A stretch of 64,000 bases of DNA from Anaerolineae bacterium (GTDB lineage Bacteria; Chloroflexota; Anaerolineae; Aggregatilineales; Phototrophicaceae), in contig JAJEAA010000028.1 in the NCBI GenBank assembly GCA_022824365.1, forward strand, positions 62,001-126,000. Direction: 5' to 3'. The notes below the pieces were generated by a model. It was not told where the DNA came from and made no database searches. It saw nothing but the letters and a program-made list of their open reading frames with translations. Made by a program: the position numbers and the translations under genes. Every line of letters begins with the position of its first letter. Position 1 is the stretch's first letter. Shown piece after piece: positions 44,014 through 52,723 of the stretch.

Positions 44014-45747
44014 ATGCCAATACAGATATTGCCGGATGAGGTGGTGGCGCGGATTGCCGCGGGCGAAGCGGTCGAGCGCCCTGCGTCGGCCGTCAAGGAG
44101 TTAATTGAAAACGCCATTGATGCCGGCGCGACCTCGATTCACGTGGAAGCCAGCGGCGGCGGGCGGCGACTGCTGCGCGTCAGCGACAACGGGACGGGCA
44201 TTCGTTCCAGCGAAATCGAGCTCGCTTTCCAGCGTCATGCCACCAGCAAATTGCGCAGCGCCGAGGAGTTGCAGGCGCTGACGACGCTCGGCTTCCGCGG
44301 CGAGGCTCTGTCAAGCCTGGCGACGGTCAGCCAGGCGACCATCGTCACGCGGCATCGCGCTGAATCCATCGGCGTCATGCTGAAGTCCGTCGATAGCAGC
44401 CTGAGGCAAGACCCGATCGGCGCGCCGGCCGGCACAGTCGTCACGATTGAGCATCTCTTTTATAACACGCCCGCTCGTCTGAAATTCCTCAAGAACGAAA
44501 GCACCGAGAAGCGGCATATTCACTGGGTGGTCGCGCGCTACGCGATGGCTTATCCCGCTATCGCCTTCGTCTTGAAGCAGGATGGCCGCGAACGGCTGCA
44601 TACCTCCGGCAGCGGACAACTCGCCGATGTTGTCATGACCGCCTTTGGCTTGCCGGCTTTCAAGAATATGCTGCCGGTCCAGGCTGTCGATGAAGCCCGC
44701 GCCGACCGAACGAGAATCGGCGTGGCAGGTTTCGTATCGCGGCCCGAGCTACATCGCGCCAGGCGGGACCGGATCATTCTTTTTGTTAATGGCCGCGCGG
44801 TCCAGGACAGCGCCTTGACCCATGCCGTCATCCAGGCTTACGACGGCCTGCTGAAAGCGGGCGCTTTTCCGTTGGCGGTCTTGCTGATTACCACGCCAAG
44901 CGATTTTGTCGATGTCAATGTGCATCCGACCAAAGCTGAAGTCCGCTTTCGTGAGCCGCAGCAAGTTTTCCTGGCGGCCCAGCGCGCGGTCAGGGAGGCG
45001 CTGCAAACCTCAGGCGATACCAGCGCGGCGCCCGATCTCTGGTCGGAGAGCGGCTTTACCGATCAGTATCTGGAGTACGCGCGGCCGACGCCCAACTGGC
45101 AGCGTTATGACCGGGACGATCTCTTTGACCAGGCTCGCTTGAGCCACATCCCGGATCTGGCCGAGGAGCCGGCCAAGCCGCGAACCCTGCCGATTTTGCG
45201 CGTGGTGGGGCAGGTCGGGGCGACTTATATCGTCTCCGAAGGTCCCGCCGGCATCTACCTCATAGATCAGAACGCCGCGCATGAACGGATACTGTACGCT
45301 GAGATCTGCGAGGAATTGAGCGCGGGCAAATTGGCGGGGCTGGCGTCGGGCGAGAGCCAGACGATTATGCTTTCGCCGTCGGATGCCGAATTGCTGGGGG
45401 CGGTTGGCGAGATCTTCAGCGCGCTCGGTTTTGAAGTGGAAGTGTTTGGCCCCAACACCTTTGTCGTCCGCGCGCTGCCGAGCTATGCCGCTGGCTTGGG
45501 CGCCGCCGATATGATCCCGCGCATGTTGGAGCGTCTGCGACATTCCAAACGCGAACTCAGCGACGGGGTCGCCGCGCTCGCCTATGCCGCGGCCCTGCGT
45601 CGTGGGCAGGTCTTGCCGGACGAAGAAATGCGCGCGCTAGTCAACAAGCTGGAACGCTGCCCGGATCCGCTCGAATCTCCCAGCGGCCGGAAGGTGCTCA
45701 TTCATTTGAGCAGCCAGCAACTGGCGGACGAATTCGGGCGCGGCTGA
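44014..45747 (+). CDS. mutL: DNA mismatch repair protein MutL
   Basis: The 577-residue protein has the GHKL ATPase motifs: AAGEAVERPASAVKELIENA (9-28), DAGATSIHV, DNGTGI, RHATSK and GFRGEALSSLATV. The transducer and the C-terminal dimerisation domain follow. The endonuclease motif DQHA-x2-E-x4-E reads DQNAAHERILYAE, with Asn for His and the last Glu shifted by one, so nicking activity is uncertain. mutS is not in the window. It converges on the kinase gene with 3 nt between stops. Confidence 0.94.
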   Translation: MPIQILPDEVVARIAAGEAVERPASAVKELIENAIDAGATSIHVEASGGGRRLLRVSDNGTGIRSSEIELAFQRHATSKLRSAEELQALTTLGFRGEALSSLATVSQATIVTRHRAESIGVMLKSVDSSLRQDPIGAPAGTVVTIEHLFYNTPARLKFLKNESTEKRHIHWVVARYAMAYPAIAFVLKQDGRERLHTSGSGQLADVVMTAFGLPAFKNMLPVQAVDEARADRTRIGVAGFVSRPELHRARRDRIILFVNGRAVQDSALTHAVIQAYDGLLKAGAFPLAVLLITTPSDFVDVNVHPTKAEVRFREPQQVFLAAQRAVREALQTSGDTSAAPDLWSESGFTDQYLEYARPTPNWQRYDRDDLFDQARLSHIPDLAEEPAKPRTLPILRVVGQVGATYIVSEGPAGIYLIDQNAAHERILYAEICEELSAGKLAGLASGESQTIMLSPSDAELLGAVGEIFSALGFEVEVFGPNTFVVRALPSYAAGLGAADMIPRMLERLRHSKRELSDGVAALAYAAALRRGQVLPDEEMRALVNKLERCPDPLESPSGRKVLIHLSSQQLADEFGRG

Positions 45748-45750
45748 AAT

Positions 45751-46983
45751 CTACAGTAGCGGGAAGACCCCGAGCAAATAAAGCGGCGCCAAACCCGCCA
45801 CCGCGATGAAAGCCAGGATGACCAGGATAATCGTGACGATATCGGCGCCCTCCCGTTTGGCTTGTCGCTGCGGCAAGAAGGGACCGCTATAACCGCCTGT
45901 CGCGTCGACATTGATGGTGCCATCCGGGTTGAAGAGCGGGTTTGGGGGAGCGGGAACGGCTGGCGCTTCTCCCGTGCCGCTTCGGCCTGCGGGCGGGCTG
46001 CCGATTGCGGCGGCCGGCTCTCGACGGACCGGCACGGGCGGCGGCGCTATCTTTGGGGACCGGGCCGGGGCGGCTTGTGGACGCGGGGACGCCCCTTGCT
46101 GCCGGACCGCTGTAGACGGCGTCATCCGTTCGGCGGCGATTGCAGCCGGCGCGGCGCGGCGGCGCTCGCGAATCTGCTGCAAGATATGACCAAGCTGATC
46201 GGCATGTTTGTAGCGGTCGTTGGGGCGCTTGCTCATCACCTTGACGATCACATTGCTAAGCTCGGCCGGCAACTGCGGATTGAGATCCGCCGCTCGCGGC
46301 ACATCCGCCTGTATATGCGCCAGCGCCAATTCGCGCTGGGAACTGCCGACGAAGGGCAAGCGCCCGGTGAACATCTCGAACAAGACGACGCCGATGGAAT
46401 AGACATCGGAAGCCGGCGACGGCTTTTCCCCGCGGGCCTGCTCCGGCGCGAAATAATGCGGGCTGCCCCAGACCACTTCGCTGCGCGTCTGCGGCATTGT
46501 ATCGGTATAAGCCTGGGCAATGCCGAAGTCGGTGACCTTGACGACGCCATCGCGGTTGATGAGGATGTTCTGCGGCTTGACATCGGCGTGGACCAATTGC
46601 GAACGATGGGCAAAGCCAAGTCCGGCGCAAATCTGAATGCCGAGGTCAAGCGCCTTTTCGAAGGACAGCGCGCCGCGCGTCTTGATCAACTTCTTCAGAT
46701 CATCGCCTTCGACCATCTCCATGACGATATAATGCGTCGAGCCATCGCTGCCGACATCATGCACCGTGACGATGTTCGGGTGCGACATCCTGGCGACGCT
46801 GCGCGCCTCTTGCTGGAATTTCTCGAGGAAGGCGGGATCTTTCGTCAGATTGGGTCGCAATATCTTGACGGCGACCATGCGGCCGAGCATGCGATCGAGG
46901 GCGCGGTAGATGACGGACATGCCGCCCGAGCCTTGCTGCGCGACAAGCTCATAACGCTGATTCAGAAGGGTTTCGCCTGGCAT
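45751..46983 (-). CDS. Hanks-type Ser/Thr protein kinase, non-RD
   Basis: The 410-residue protein has an N-terminal kinase domain (about 11-270): the Gly-loop GSGGMSVIY, Lys in VAVKIL, catalytic loop HADVKPQNILIN, DFG and APE in YFAPEQARG. The usual HRD is HAD, so the Arg that couples to activation-loop phosphate is missing. A Pro/Ala-rich linker (about 275-375) and one C-terminal membrane helix follow, with no PASTA or other sensor outside. It may phosphorylate proteins at the membrane; substrates are unknown. It follows the dGTPase-like gene by 13 nt. Confidence 0.88.
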   Translation of the reverse strand: MPGETLLNQRYELVAQQGSGGMSVIYRALDRMLGRMVAVKILRPNLTKDPAFLEKFQQEARSVARMSHPNIVTVHDVGSDGSTHYIVMEMVEGDDLKKLIKTRGALSFEKALDLGIQICAGLGFAHRSQLVHADVKPQNILINRDGVVKVTDFGIAQAYTDTMPQTRSEVVWGSPHYFAPEQARGEKPSPASDVYSIGVVLFEMFTGRLPFVGSSQRELALAHIQADVPRAADLNPQLPAELSNVIVKVMSKRPNDRYKHADQLGHILQQIRERRRAAPAAIAAERMTPSTAVRQQGASPRPQAAPARSPKIAPPPVPVRREPAAAIGSPPAGRSGTGEAPAVPAPPNPLFNPDGTINVDATGGYSGPFLPQRQAKREGADIVTIILVILAFIAVAGLAPLYLLGVFPLL

Positions 46984-46996
46984 GCCTTAACCTCGA

Positions 46997-48148
46997 TCAA
47001 GGTCTGGTAATCGGATCAAATAGCTGCTGGAATTCCCGCAAGGCGCTGCGGTCGGTCAGGCTGGCGATATAATCGGCGACCACGCGATGCGTCGATTCCT
47101 CCGCCAATTTCGTGCGATAAACTTCCGGCAACTGGCGCGGCTCTTTGCAATAGCTGCCAAACAGCCCTTGAATGAAGTGCTTGGCGCGCGTCTGCATGCG
47201 CACGATCCGATAATGTCTATACATGGCATGGGTGAGAAAGTCTTTGAGTTCGGCGTTCAACTGCTGTTGCCCGGCGCTGTGGCGGACGAGGGGTTCACAA
47301 TGCTGTTGCACCTCAAGCGATGATTTCGGTCCCAGCGCGTCGAGGCGGCGCTCGGTCTCGCATAAGACATCATCCACCAGCAAACCGACCAATTCACGGA
47401 TAATCTGATGGCGCGACACATCATCGAGGCGCTTGCTCGTCCAATCCAGCCGCTCCGCCACCTGGCGCCACAAAGCCAACTCTTCCACTTGCTCAAGGCT
47501 TATCAAGCCGGCTTTTAAGCCATCGTCGAGGTCATGCGCGTTATAAGCGAGCTCGTCGGCGATATTGGCAATCTGCGCTTCCATGCTGGCGCCGGTATCG
47601 GTGGCGATGCCGCTGAAGGCGCGCCTGTCGTAACTGCTCTCGTGCTTGGCGATCCCTTCGAGCGTCTCCAAAGTCAGGTTCAGCCCCTGCCACTTGGGGT
47701 ATCTCTGCTCCAGCCGCGTGACCAAGCGATAGCTCTGATGATTGTGGTTGAAACCGCCGCGCTCCTCCATCAACTCATTGAGCGCGTCCTCGCCGGCATG
47801 GCCGAAGGGCGGATGGCCCAGGTCATGCGCCAGGCATATCGTCTCGACCAAGTCCTCGTTGACGCCGAGAGCCCGCGCCAGCGTGCGCCCGATCTGCGCC
47901 ACTTCCAGCGTATGCGTCAGGCGCGTGCGATAATAATCGCCGGCGTCAGCGACGAAGACCTGCGTTTTGTATTCCAGCAGGCGAAAGGCGGCCGAATGCA
48001 GGATGCGGTCGCGATCGCGCTGGAAGGCAGTGCGGTAACGCGGTTCCGCTTCGTGATGCAAGCGCCCTCGCGAATCGCCGCTGAAGAGGGCGAAGGGCGC
48101 AAGCGCCACCCGCTCATTCTCTTCCAGAGTATGACGACGGAAATTCAT
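46997..48148 (-). CDS. dGTP triphosphohydrolase-like HD protein
   Basis: The 383-residue protein has the HD-domain metal residues of the dGTPase family: RTRLTHTLEVAQI, CLAHDLGHPPFGHAGE and NHNHQSYRLV, with a C-terminal helical region. Family members hydrolyse dNTPs to nucleosides and triphosphate. Length matches the type 2 dGTPase-like group. The ATG is preceded by GAGGAGATGTT. It heads a two-gene minus-strand unit with the kinase. Confidence 0.9.
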   Translation of the reverse strand: MNFRRHTLEENERVALAPFALFSGDSRGRLHHEAEPRYRTAFQRDRDRILHSAAFRLLEYKTQVFVADAGDYYRTRLTHTLEVAQIGRTLARALGVNEDLVETICLAHDLGHPPFGHAGEDALNELMEERGGFNHNHQSYRLVTRLEQRYPKWQGLNLTLETLEGIAKHESSYDRRAFSGIATDTGASMEAQIANIADELAYNAHDLDDGLKAGLISLEQVEELALWRQVAERLDWTSKRLDDVSRHQIIRELVGLLVDDVLCETERRLDALGPKSSLEVQQHCEPLVRHSAGQQQLNAELKDFLTHAMYRHYRIVRMQTRAKHFIQGLFGSYCKEPRQLPEVYRTKLAEESTHRVVADYIASLTDRSALREFQQLFDPITRP

Positions 48149-48644
48149 AACATCTCCTCAATAACTCTATTCTAATAGTCGCAGCGGAATCGCGCATCTC
48201 AATGATCAAAGGGTTCGCGCCGCCATCGACGCGGGGCGTGATGATTCCATAGTAAACAGGCTGGCGGGATAGAGCGAGAGGAAAGCGATCAGCCGAGCAG
48301 AATTTGACACGGGCGCGCTAATGTGTTCCAATCCCGCGCAAGTGAATAAGTGTTTGGAATATAGGTTTTTGTGAGCGATTCGATTATCGCGCTGAGGCCT
48401 CGCATCCAAGTCTATCGACTGCCACAACCAAATCAAAGTCAGGACTCCGGCGATTGGTTGCCCTCGTGTTTTCTTTGTAATTCGCGGTTGGGTGTCAGAT
48501 ATGGCGTGGAGAGGTCGATCAGAGAAAGGACTCGCCTATGTAAAATCATGAACGCGTGTAAAGCGGGGTTGACAACGATCTGACTTTCACGCCACCGCTT
48601 CGTGATTTATCGGCAATGTTTTGAGACTCAAAGGAGAAACTGAA
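48149..48644. other. 496-bp intergenic region before the sugar operon
   Basis: The divergent gap holds no convincing gene. Possible signals are a minus-strand TAGAAT (48174 to 48169) for the dGTPase-like gene and a plus-strand TTGACA (48304-48309) with TCCAAT 17 bp on. There is also an inverted pair TTCCAA / TTGGAA around 48326-48359, and a lone TTGACA at 48569 without a good -10. No riboswitch was recognised. Confidence 0.4.
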
Positions 48645-49892
48645 ATGAAGAGATACATGTTTGCGCTGCTTATGATTCTGTTGCTCGCGTTTTCGGCGGG
48701 CATCGCGGCATCACAGGATATCACGCTGGAATTCCAGCAATGGTGGGAGCCGGAACTGCCGGAAGGTTCTTTCCGCGCGATCTTGGATGAGTTTGAGGCG
48801 GCCAATCCCGGCATCAAAGTTGAGACGATCAGCGGTCCGTACTTGACCACGAAAGACCAGATCATCGCCAGCGCGGCCACCGGCACGATGGCTGATGTCG
48901 TGGGCTTGGATGGCGCCTGGGTCAACGTCCTGTGGAAGCAAGGCGCTTTGGCAAGCCTAACTCAGGCCATGGCGGATGCCGATTACGATGACAGCGAGTT
49001 GGCGGCGCAGATTAAGCTCGCCGGGGAGACATACATGATCCCCATCGCCAACTTCATCTATCCGGTCTTCGTCAATCTCGACATGCTGGCAGCAGCCGGT
49101 ATTGATCCGCCGTCGACGCGCGCCGAATTCGCCGCTGCGGCAGAAGCCTTGACCGATCCCGACAATAACGTTTACGGCTGGGCGCAGCCGCTTTCGCTGG
49201 AACAGCCCAACGGCATCCAGAATGACACCATGTCCTGGCTCTGGGCTACCGGCGGCAGCATGCTCGATGACATGGGGCAGCCCAACCTGGTCGGCAACGA
49301 GCAGTTGGCCGAGACGATGGCATATATCAAGAGCCTGCACGATGCCGGCGTGGTCGCGCCTGGTTCCTTCGCCATGAAGGAAAATGAAAAGGTCGAAGAA
49401 TTCGTCAACGAGCGCGTCGCCATGATCATCAACACCCTGGCTCACTTCACACTGATCCGCGAGCGCAACCCGGACCTGAACTTCGATATTACCGCGCTGC
49501 CGGCCGCCGAGGGCTATGATGGACCGCGCGGTCTGCCTTACGCCTCCTGGGGCATTGGCATCAGCGCCAACACCGAGCACACCGCCGAAGCCTGGAAGCT
49601 GATTGATTTCTTGACCAGCGTCGAGGGCAACTCCAAACTGACATCGATCGCCAACGCCTTCCCGGGCAATGTCAACGCGACGCCGGACTTCATCCAGACG
49701 GATGAACTCTTTATGACAGCCTTCGAGATCTTCCAGGCTGGTTACCTGGCCAATGAGTTCACCGGGCTCCCGGCCGCGGAAGAGCTGATGCGCCGCTTCG
49801 ACGAGCCCTTCCAACTCTATCTGGAAGGCGACATGGAGCTGGGCGACTTCCTGGATGAAGCGCAAGCCGAATGGGAAGACATATTCTCTTAG
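48645..49892 (+). CDS. Sugar ABC transporter, substrate-binding protein
   Basis: The 415-residue protein belongs to the MalE/UgpB-like family 1 binding proteins. It has a signal peptide (about 1-22, LLMILLLAFSAGIAASQD) and the two-lobe blocks TTKDQIIASAATGTMADVV, YGWAQPLSL and LPYASWGIGISANTEHTAEA. There is no lipobox Cys. I chose ATG 48645, since AAAGGAG lies 8 nt upstream; an earlier TTG lacks a site. It is first in the sugar operon; the exact sugar is unknown. Confidence 0.9.
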   Translation: MKRYMFALLMILLLAFSAGIAASQDITLEFQQWWEPELPEGSFRAILDEFEAANPGIKVETISGPYLTTKDQIIASAATGTMADVVGLDGAWVNVLWKQGALASLTQAMADADYDDSELAAQIKLAGETYMIPIANFIYPVFVNLDMLAAAGIDPPSTRAEFAAAAEALTDPDNNVYGWAQPLSLEQPNGIQNDTMSWLWATGGSMLDDMGQPNLVGNEQLAETMAYIKSLHDAGVVAPGSFAMKENEKVEEFVNERVAMIINTLAHFTLIRERNPDLNFDITALPAAEGYDGPRGLPYASWGIGISANTEHTAEAWKLIDFLTSVEGNSKLTSIANAFPGNVNATPDFIQTDELFMTAFEIFQAGYLANEFTGLPAAEELMRRFDEPFQLYLEGDMELGDFLDEAQAEWEDIFS

Positions 49893-49913
49893 GTTTTCCA
49901 ACCCCCACCCTGT

Positions 49914-49987
49914 ATCCCTCCCCCAAAACGGGGGAGGGATCTCAAAGCGATAATCTCCCCTTCCCTTTATGTAGGGAAAGGGGGGAG
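49914..49987. repeat. Two adjacent C-rich / G-rich hairpins
   Basis: A perfect 11-bp stem (ATCCCTCCCCC 49914-49924 with GGGGGAGGGAT 49930-49940) is followed by a second, slightly bulged one (CTCCCCTTCCCT 49955-49966 with AGGG...GGAG 49973-49987). They lie between the binding-protein stop and the first permease. There is no U tract, so they probably stabilise the upstream mRNA end and lower permease expression, as in other ABC operons. Confidence 0.7.
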
Positions 49988-50003
49988 TTTATCCGGAGCC
50001 GGC

Positions 50004-50930
50004 ATGGCTACAGCCACGCAAAGCCAAGTCGTTGAACCCGCCAATATCGGCTGGGAGCAGCGGAAACGCAAGCTGCTGCCTTATGGCTATCTGTCACCGA
50101 CCTTACTGCTGCTCGCGACTTTGACCGTTGTGCCGATCGTGACGGTATTCCTCTATTCCCTGTTCGACAACGTCATAGTCAATCCCAATCCGCCGGAGTT
50201 TGTCGGCCTTGAAAACTATATCAAGGCGCTTTCTCATCGCAAGTTTCGCGCCGCGCTAAGCAATACCATGTACTTTGCCACCGCGAGCGTTGTGGCGCAT
50301 TTTGTCATCGGTTTGTCATTCGCGTTGTTGCTCAATTCGCGGCTGCTAGCCGCCAACGTAAAGGCGCTCTTCCGCGTCATTTATATTCTGCCCTGGGTCT
50401 TCACGGCTTCAATCATCGCCATACTCTGGCGTCTGCTGCTAAACCCGCACGGCGTCGTCAACTTTGTGTTGCTTGAAGTCGGGCTGGTACCGGAGTTGTT
50501 GGAGTGGCTATCCGATCGTGATTTGGCAATCCATGCGGTGACTTTCATCAATATCTGGTCGGGCTATCCATTCTACCTGGTGAGTTTTCTGGCTGGCTTG
50601 CAGGGCATTCCCGATGACTTGTACGAAGCGGGGCACGTTGACGGCGCCAACAGCTGGCAGTTGTTTCGTTTCATCACCCTGCCGCAGCTTCGGCCAATCA
50701 TCATTAGTTTAGCGCTGTTGGATTTCATCTGGACGCTTCATCAGTTCACTTTGGTCTGGATGACCACCGGCGGAGGAAGCAACTCTGAGGTATTGAGCAC
50801 TTATACCTACAAGGCAGCCTTTAGCTCGTACGAGTTTTCGGAAGCCTCCACGTTAGCGATGGTAATCTTGGCAATGTGCACCTTTTTCGGCATCTTCTAC
50901 GTGCGCAGTCAGCGAATGACGGACGAATGA
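50004..50930 (+). CDS. Sugar ABC transporter permease (MalF-like)
   Basis: The 308-residue protein has six main hydrophobic segments and the EAA loop YEAGHVDGANSWQLFRFITL (about 213-232). This is the binding-protein-dependent permease signature that docks the ATPase. It sits 111 nt after the binding protein, across the two hairpins, and 1 nt before the second permease. No ATPase gene is in the operon, so a shared MsmX-like ATPase elsewhere is expected. Confidence 0.92.
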   Translation: MATATQSQVVEPANIGWEQRKRKLLPYGYLSPTLLLLATLTVVPIVTVFLYSLFDNVIVNPNPPEFVGLENYIKALSHRKFRAALSNTMYFATASVVAHFVIGLSFALLLNSRLLAANVKALFRVIYILPWVFTASIIAILWRLLLNPHGVVNFVLLEVGLVPELLEWLSDRDLAIHAVTFINIWSGYPFYLVSFLAGLQGIPDDLYEAGHVDGANSWQLFRFITLPQLRPIIISLALLDFIWTLHQFTLVWMTTGGGSNSEVLSTYTYKAAFSSYEFSEASTLAMVILAMCTFFGIFYVRSQRMTDE

Positions 50931-50931
50931 G

Positions 50932-51774
50932 ATGATAGGCAGTCGCAGGCAGATTCTAGTCAGGAAAACATTGCTGTGGATTGCGCTTATCCTGGGCGCC
51001 TGTTTCGCCGGTTTGCCGGTGCTTTGGATGGTCTCGTCCTCGTTTAAGTCCAATCTGAAGATCTTCGCCTATCCGCCCGCGCTGATTGACGAATCGTTTT
51101 CGTTTGAGGCCTACCAAGCCGTGCTGGGCGATCCGGGGCAGCTGCGCTTCTTCTTCAACAGCTACCTGGTGGCGATCCTGGTCACGATTTGCACGGTCGT
51201 CACCAGCATCATGGCGGGTTACGCATTTAGCCGCTACGACTTCCGCTTCAAGAAGATACTGAATCTGGTCATTATTGGCGTGCAGTCGGTGCCGCCTATC
51301 ACGCTGATGATCCCCTATTTCGGTCTGATCGTCTGGCTGAAAATCTACAATACCTATACGGCGCTGGTGCTGACGTACATGGTGTTCACGCTCTCCTACG
51401 CCATCATCATGATGACCGGTTACTTCAACACGCTCCCGCGCGATCTGGACGAGGCGGTGATGATCGACGGCGGCGGCAGTTTTGTGACGCTCTGGCGGAT
51501 TCTCGTGCCGATATCCTTGCCCGGGATTGTGGCGGTCGGCGTCTATACGTTTATGCTGGCCTGGAACGAATTCCTCTTCGCCCTGACCTTGACGCGCACG
51601 AACGACATGCGCACTGTGCCCATCGGCATTCACTTGCTGATGGGACAGCATTCCTTTGAATGGAACCAGATGTTGGCGCTTAGCGTGCTAGGCTCGCTGC
51701 CGGTGCTCATACTATTCCTCTTGTTCCAGCGCTATTTCATAGCCGGTATGTCCGCTGGCTCGGTTAAGGGCTAG
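50932..51774 (+). CDS. Sugar ABC transporter permease (MalG-like)
   Basis: The 280-residue protein has six membrane segments and the EAA loop DEAVMIDGGGSFVTLWRILV (about 177-196). It pairs with the upstream permease, 1 nt away. The downstream aldolase starts 48 nt later. Confidence 0.92.
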   Translation: MIGSRRQILVRKTLLWIALILGACFAGLPVLWMVSSSFKSNLKIFAYPPALIDESFSFEAYQAVLGDPGQLRFFFNSYLVAILVTICTVVTSIMAGYAFSRYDFRFKKILNLVIIGVQSVPPITLMIPYFGLIVWLKIYNTYTALVLTYMVFTLSYAIIMMTGYFNTLPRDLDEAVMIDGGGSFVTLWRILVPISLPGIVAVGVYTFMLAWNEFLFALTLTRTNDMRTVPIGIHLLMGQHSFEWNQMLALSVLGSLPVLILFLLFQRYFIAGMSAGSVKG

Positions 51775-51822
51775 AATCTGCGACCAGGATAAATTGACCA
51801 GCAGAGGAACGATAAAGCCACA

Positions 51823-52683
51823 ATGTTACTGAATATGAAGGACCTTCTGGCGGTGGCGCGCGCCCACCGCTTCGCTGTGCCCGCTTTTAATATCAGCAGC
51901 AATATGCTTCTGCGGGGCGCGCTGGAAGCGGCGGAGGAGGCCGAAGCGCCCGTCATCATCGCTATTCATCCCGACGAGCTGGCCTTTGTTGGCGCGTCAT
52001 TTGTAACGATGGCGCTCGAAGAGGCGCGCAAGGCATCGGCGCCGGTGGTGATACACTTGGACCACGGGTCGTCGATTGAGCAGATTATCGGCGCCATACG
52101 AGCTGGCTTCACATCGGTCATGATGGACAAATCGATGCTGCCGCTGGAAGAGAATATCGCCGCTTGCCGCGAGGTGACAACGCTGGCGCATTCGGTGAAC
52201 GTGTCGGTCGAAGGCGAGTTGGGCACCATCGGGGAGCTGGACGAAGAAGCGGAAGCCGGCGCCGATGAAGTTGTTTTCGTCGATCCGGACGAAGTCAAGA
52301 AGTTTGTCGACGCCACCGATGTCGATACCCTGGCGGTGGCGATCGGCACATCGCATGGCTTGTATCCCAAGCACATGAAGCCGGAAATCCGATTGGACCT
52401 GCTGCGGGAAATCAGCGCAAGAGTCGATATACCGCTGGTGCTGCACGGCGGCTCCGGCAATCCGGACGAAGAGATCGCGCAGGCAGTTGCGCTGGGTATC
52501 TGCAAGATCAATATCTCGGCGGATATGAAGAGCGCTTTCTATCTAAAAGCGCGTGAGGTACTAAAGAACCCAATTCTTCGTGAGCCCAGCAGCATCTATC
52601 CTGAATGCATCGACGCCATGAAAGTCGTTTGCCGGCAGAAATTCGATCTCTTCAGCACAACAGGCAAGGCGGCGCTGTATTGA
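51823..52683 (+). CDS. Class II ketose-bisphosphate aldolase
   Basis: The 286-residue protein has the zinc-dependent aldolase motifs: HLDHGSSIEQIIGAI (first metal His), EGELGTIGE, GTSHGLYP and LHGGSGNPDE, and INISADMKSAF for phosphate contacts. It cleaves a ketose (bis)phosphate to two trioses. Fructose-1,6-, tagatose-1,6- or a related substrate cannot be separated by eye. Its place between sugar permeases and a sugar kinase suggests breakdown of the imported sugar rather than central glycolysis. Confidence 0.88.
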   Translation: MLLNMKDLLAVARAHRFAVPAFNISSNMLLRGALEAAEEAEAPVIIAIHPDELAFVGASFVTMALEEARKASAPVVIHLDHGSSIEQIIGAIRAGFTSVMMDKSMLPLEENIAACREVTTLAHSVNVSVEGELGTIGELDEEAEAGADEVVFVDPDEVKKFVDATDVDTLAVAIGTSHGLYPKHMKPEIRLDLLREISARVDIPLVLHGGSGNPDEEIAQAVALGICKINISADMKSAFYLKAREVLKNPILREPSSIYPECIDAMKVVCRQKFDLFSTTGKAALY

Positions 52684-52723
52684 CGATTCGTTTCACAAAG
52701 CCCGTTCCCCTTTGGAGAGCAGT

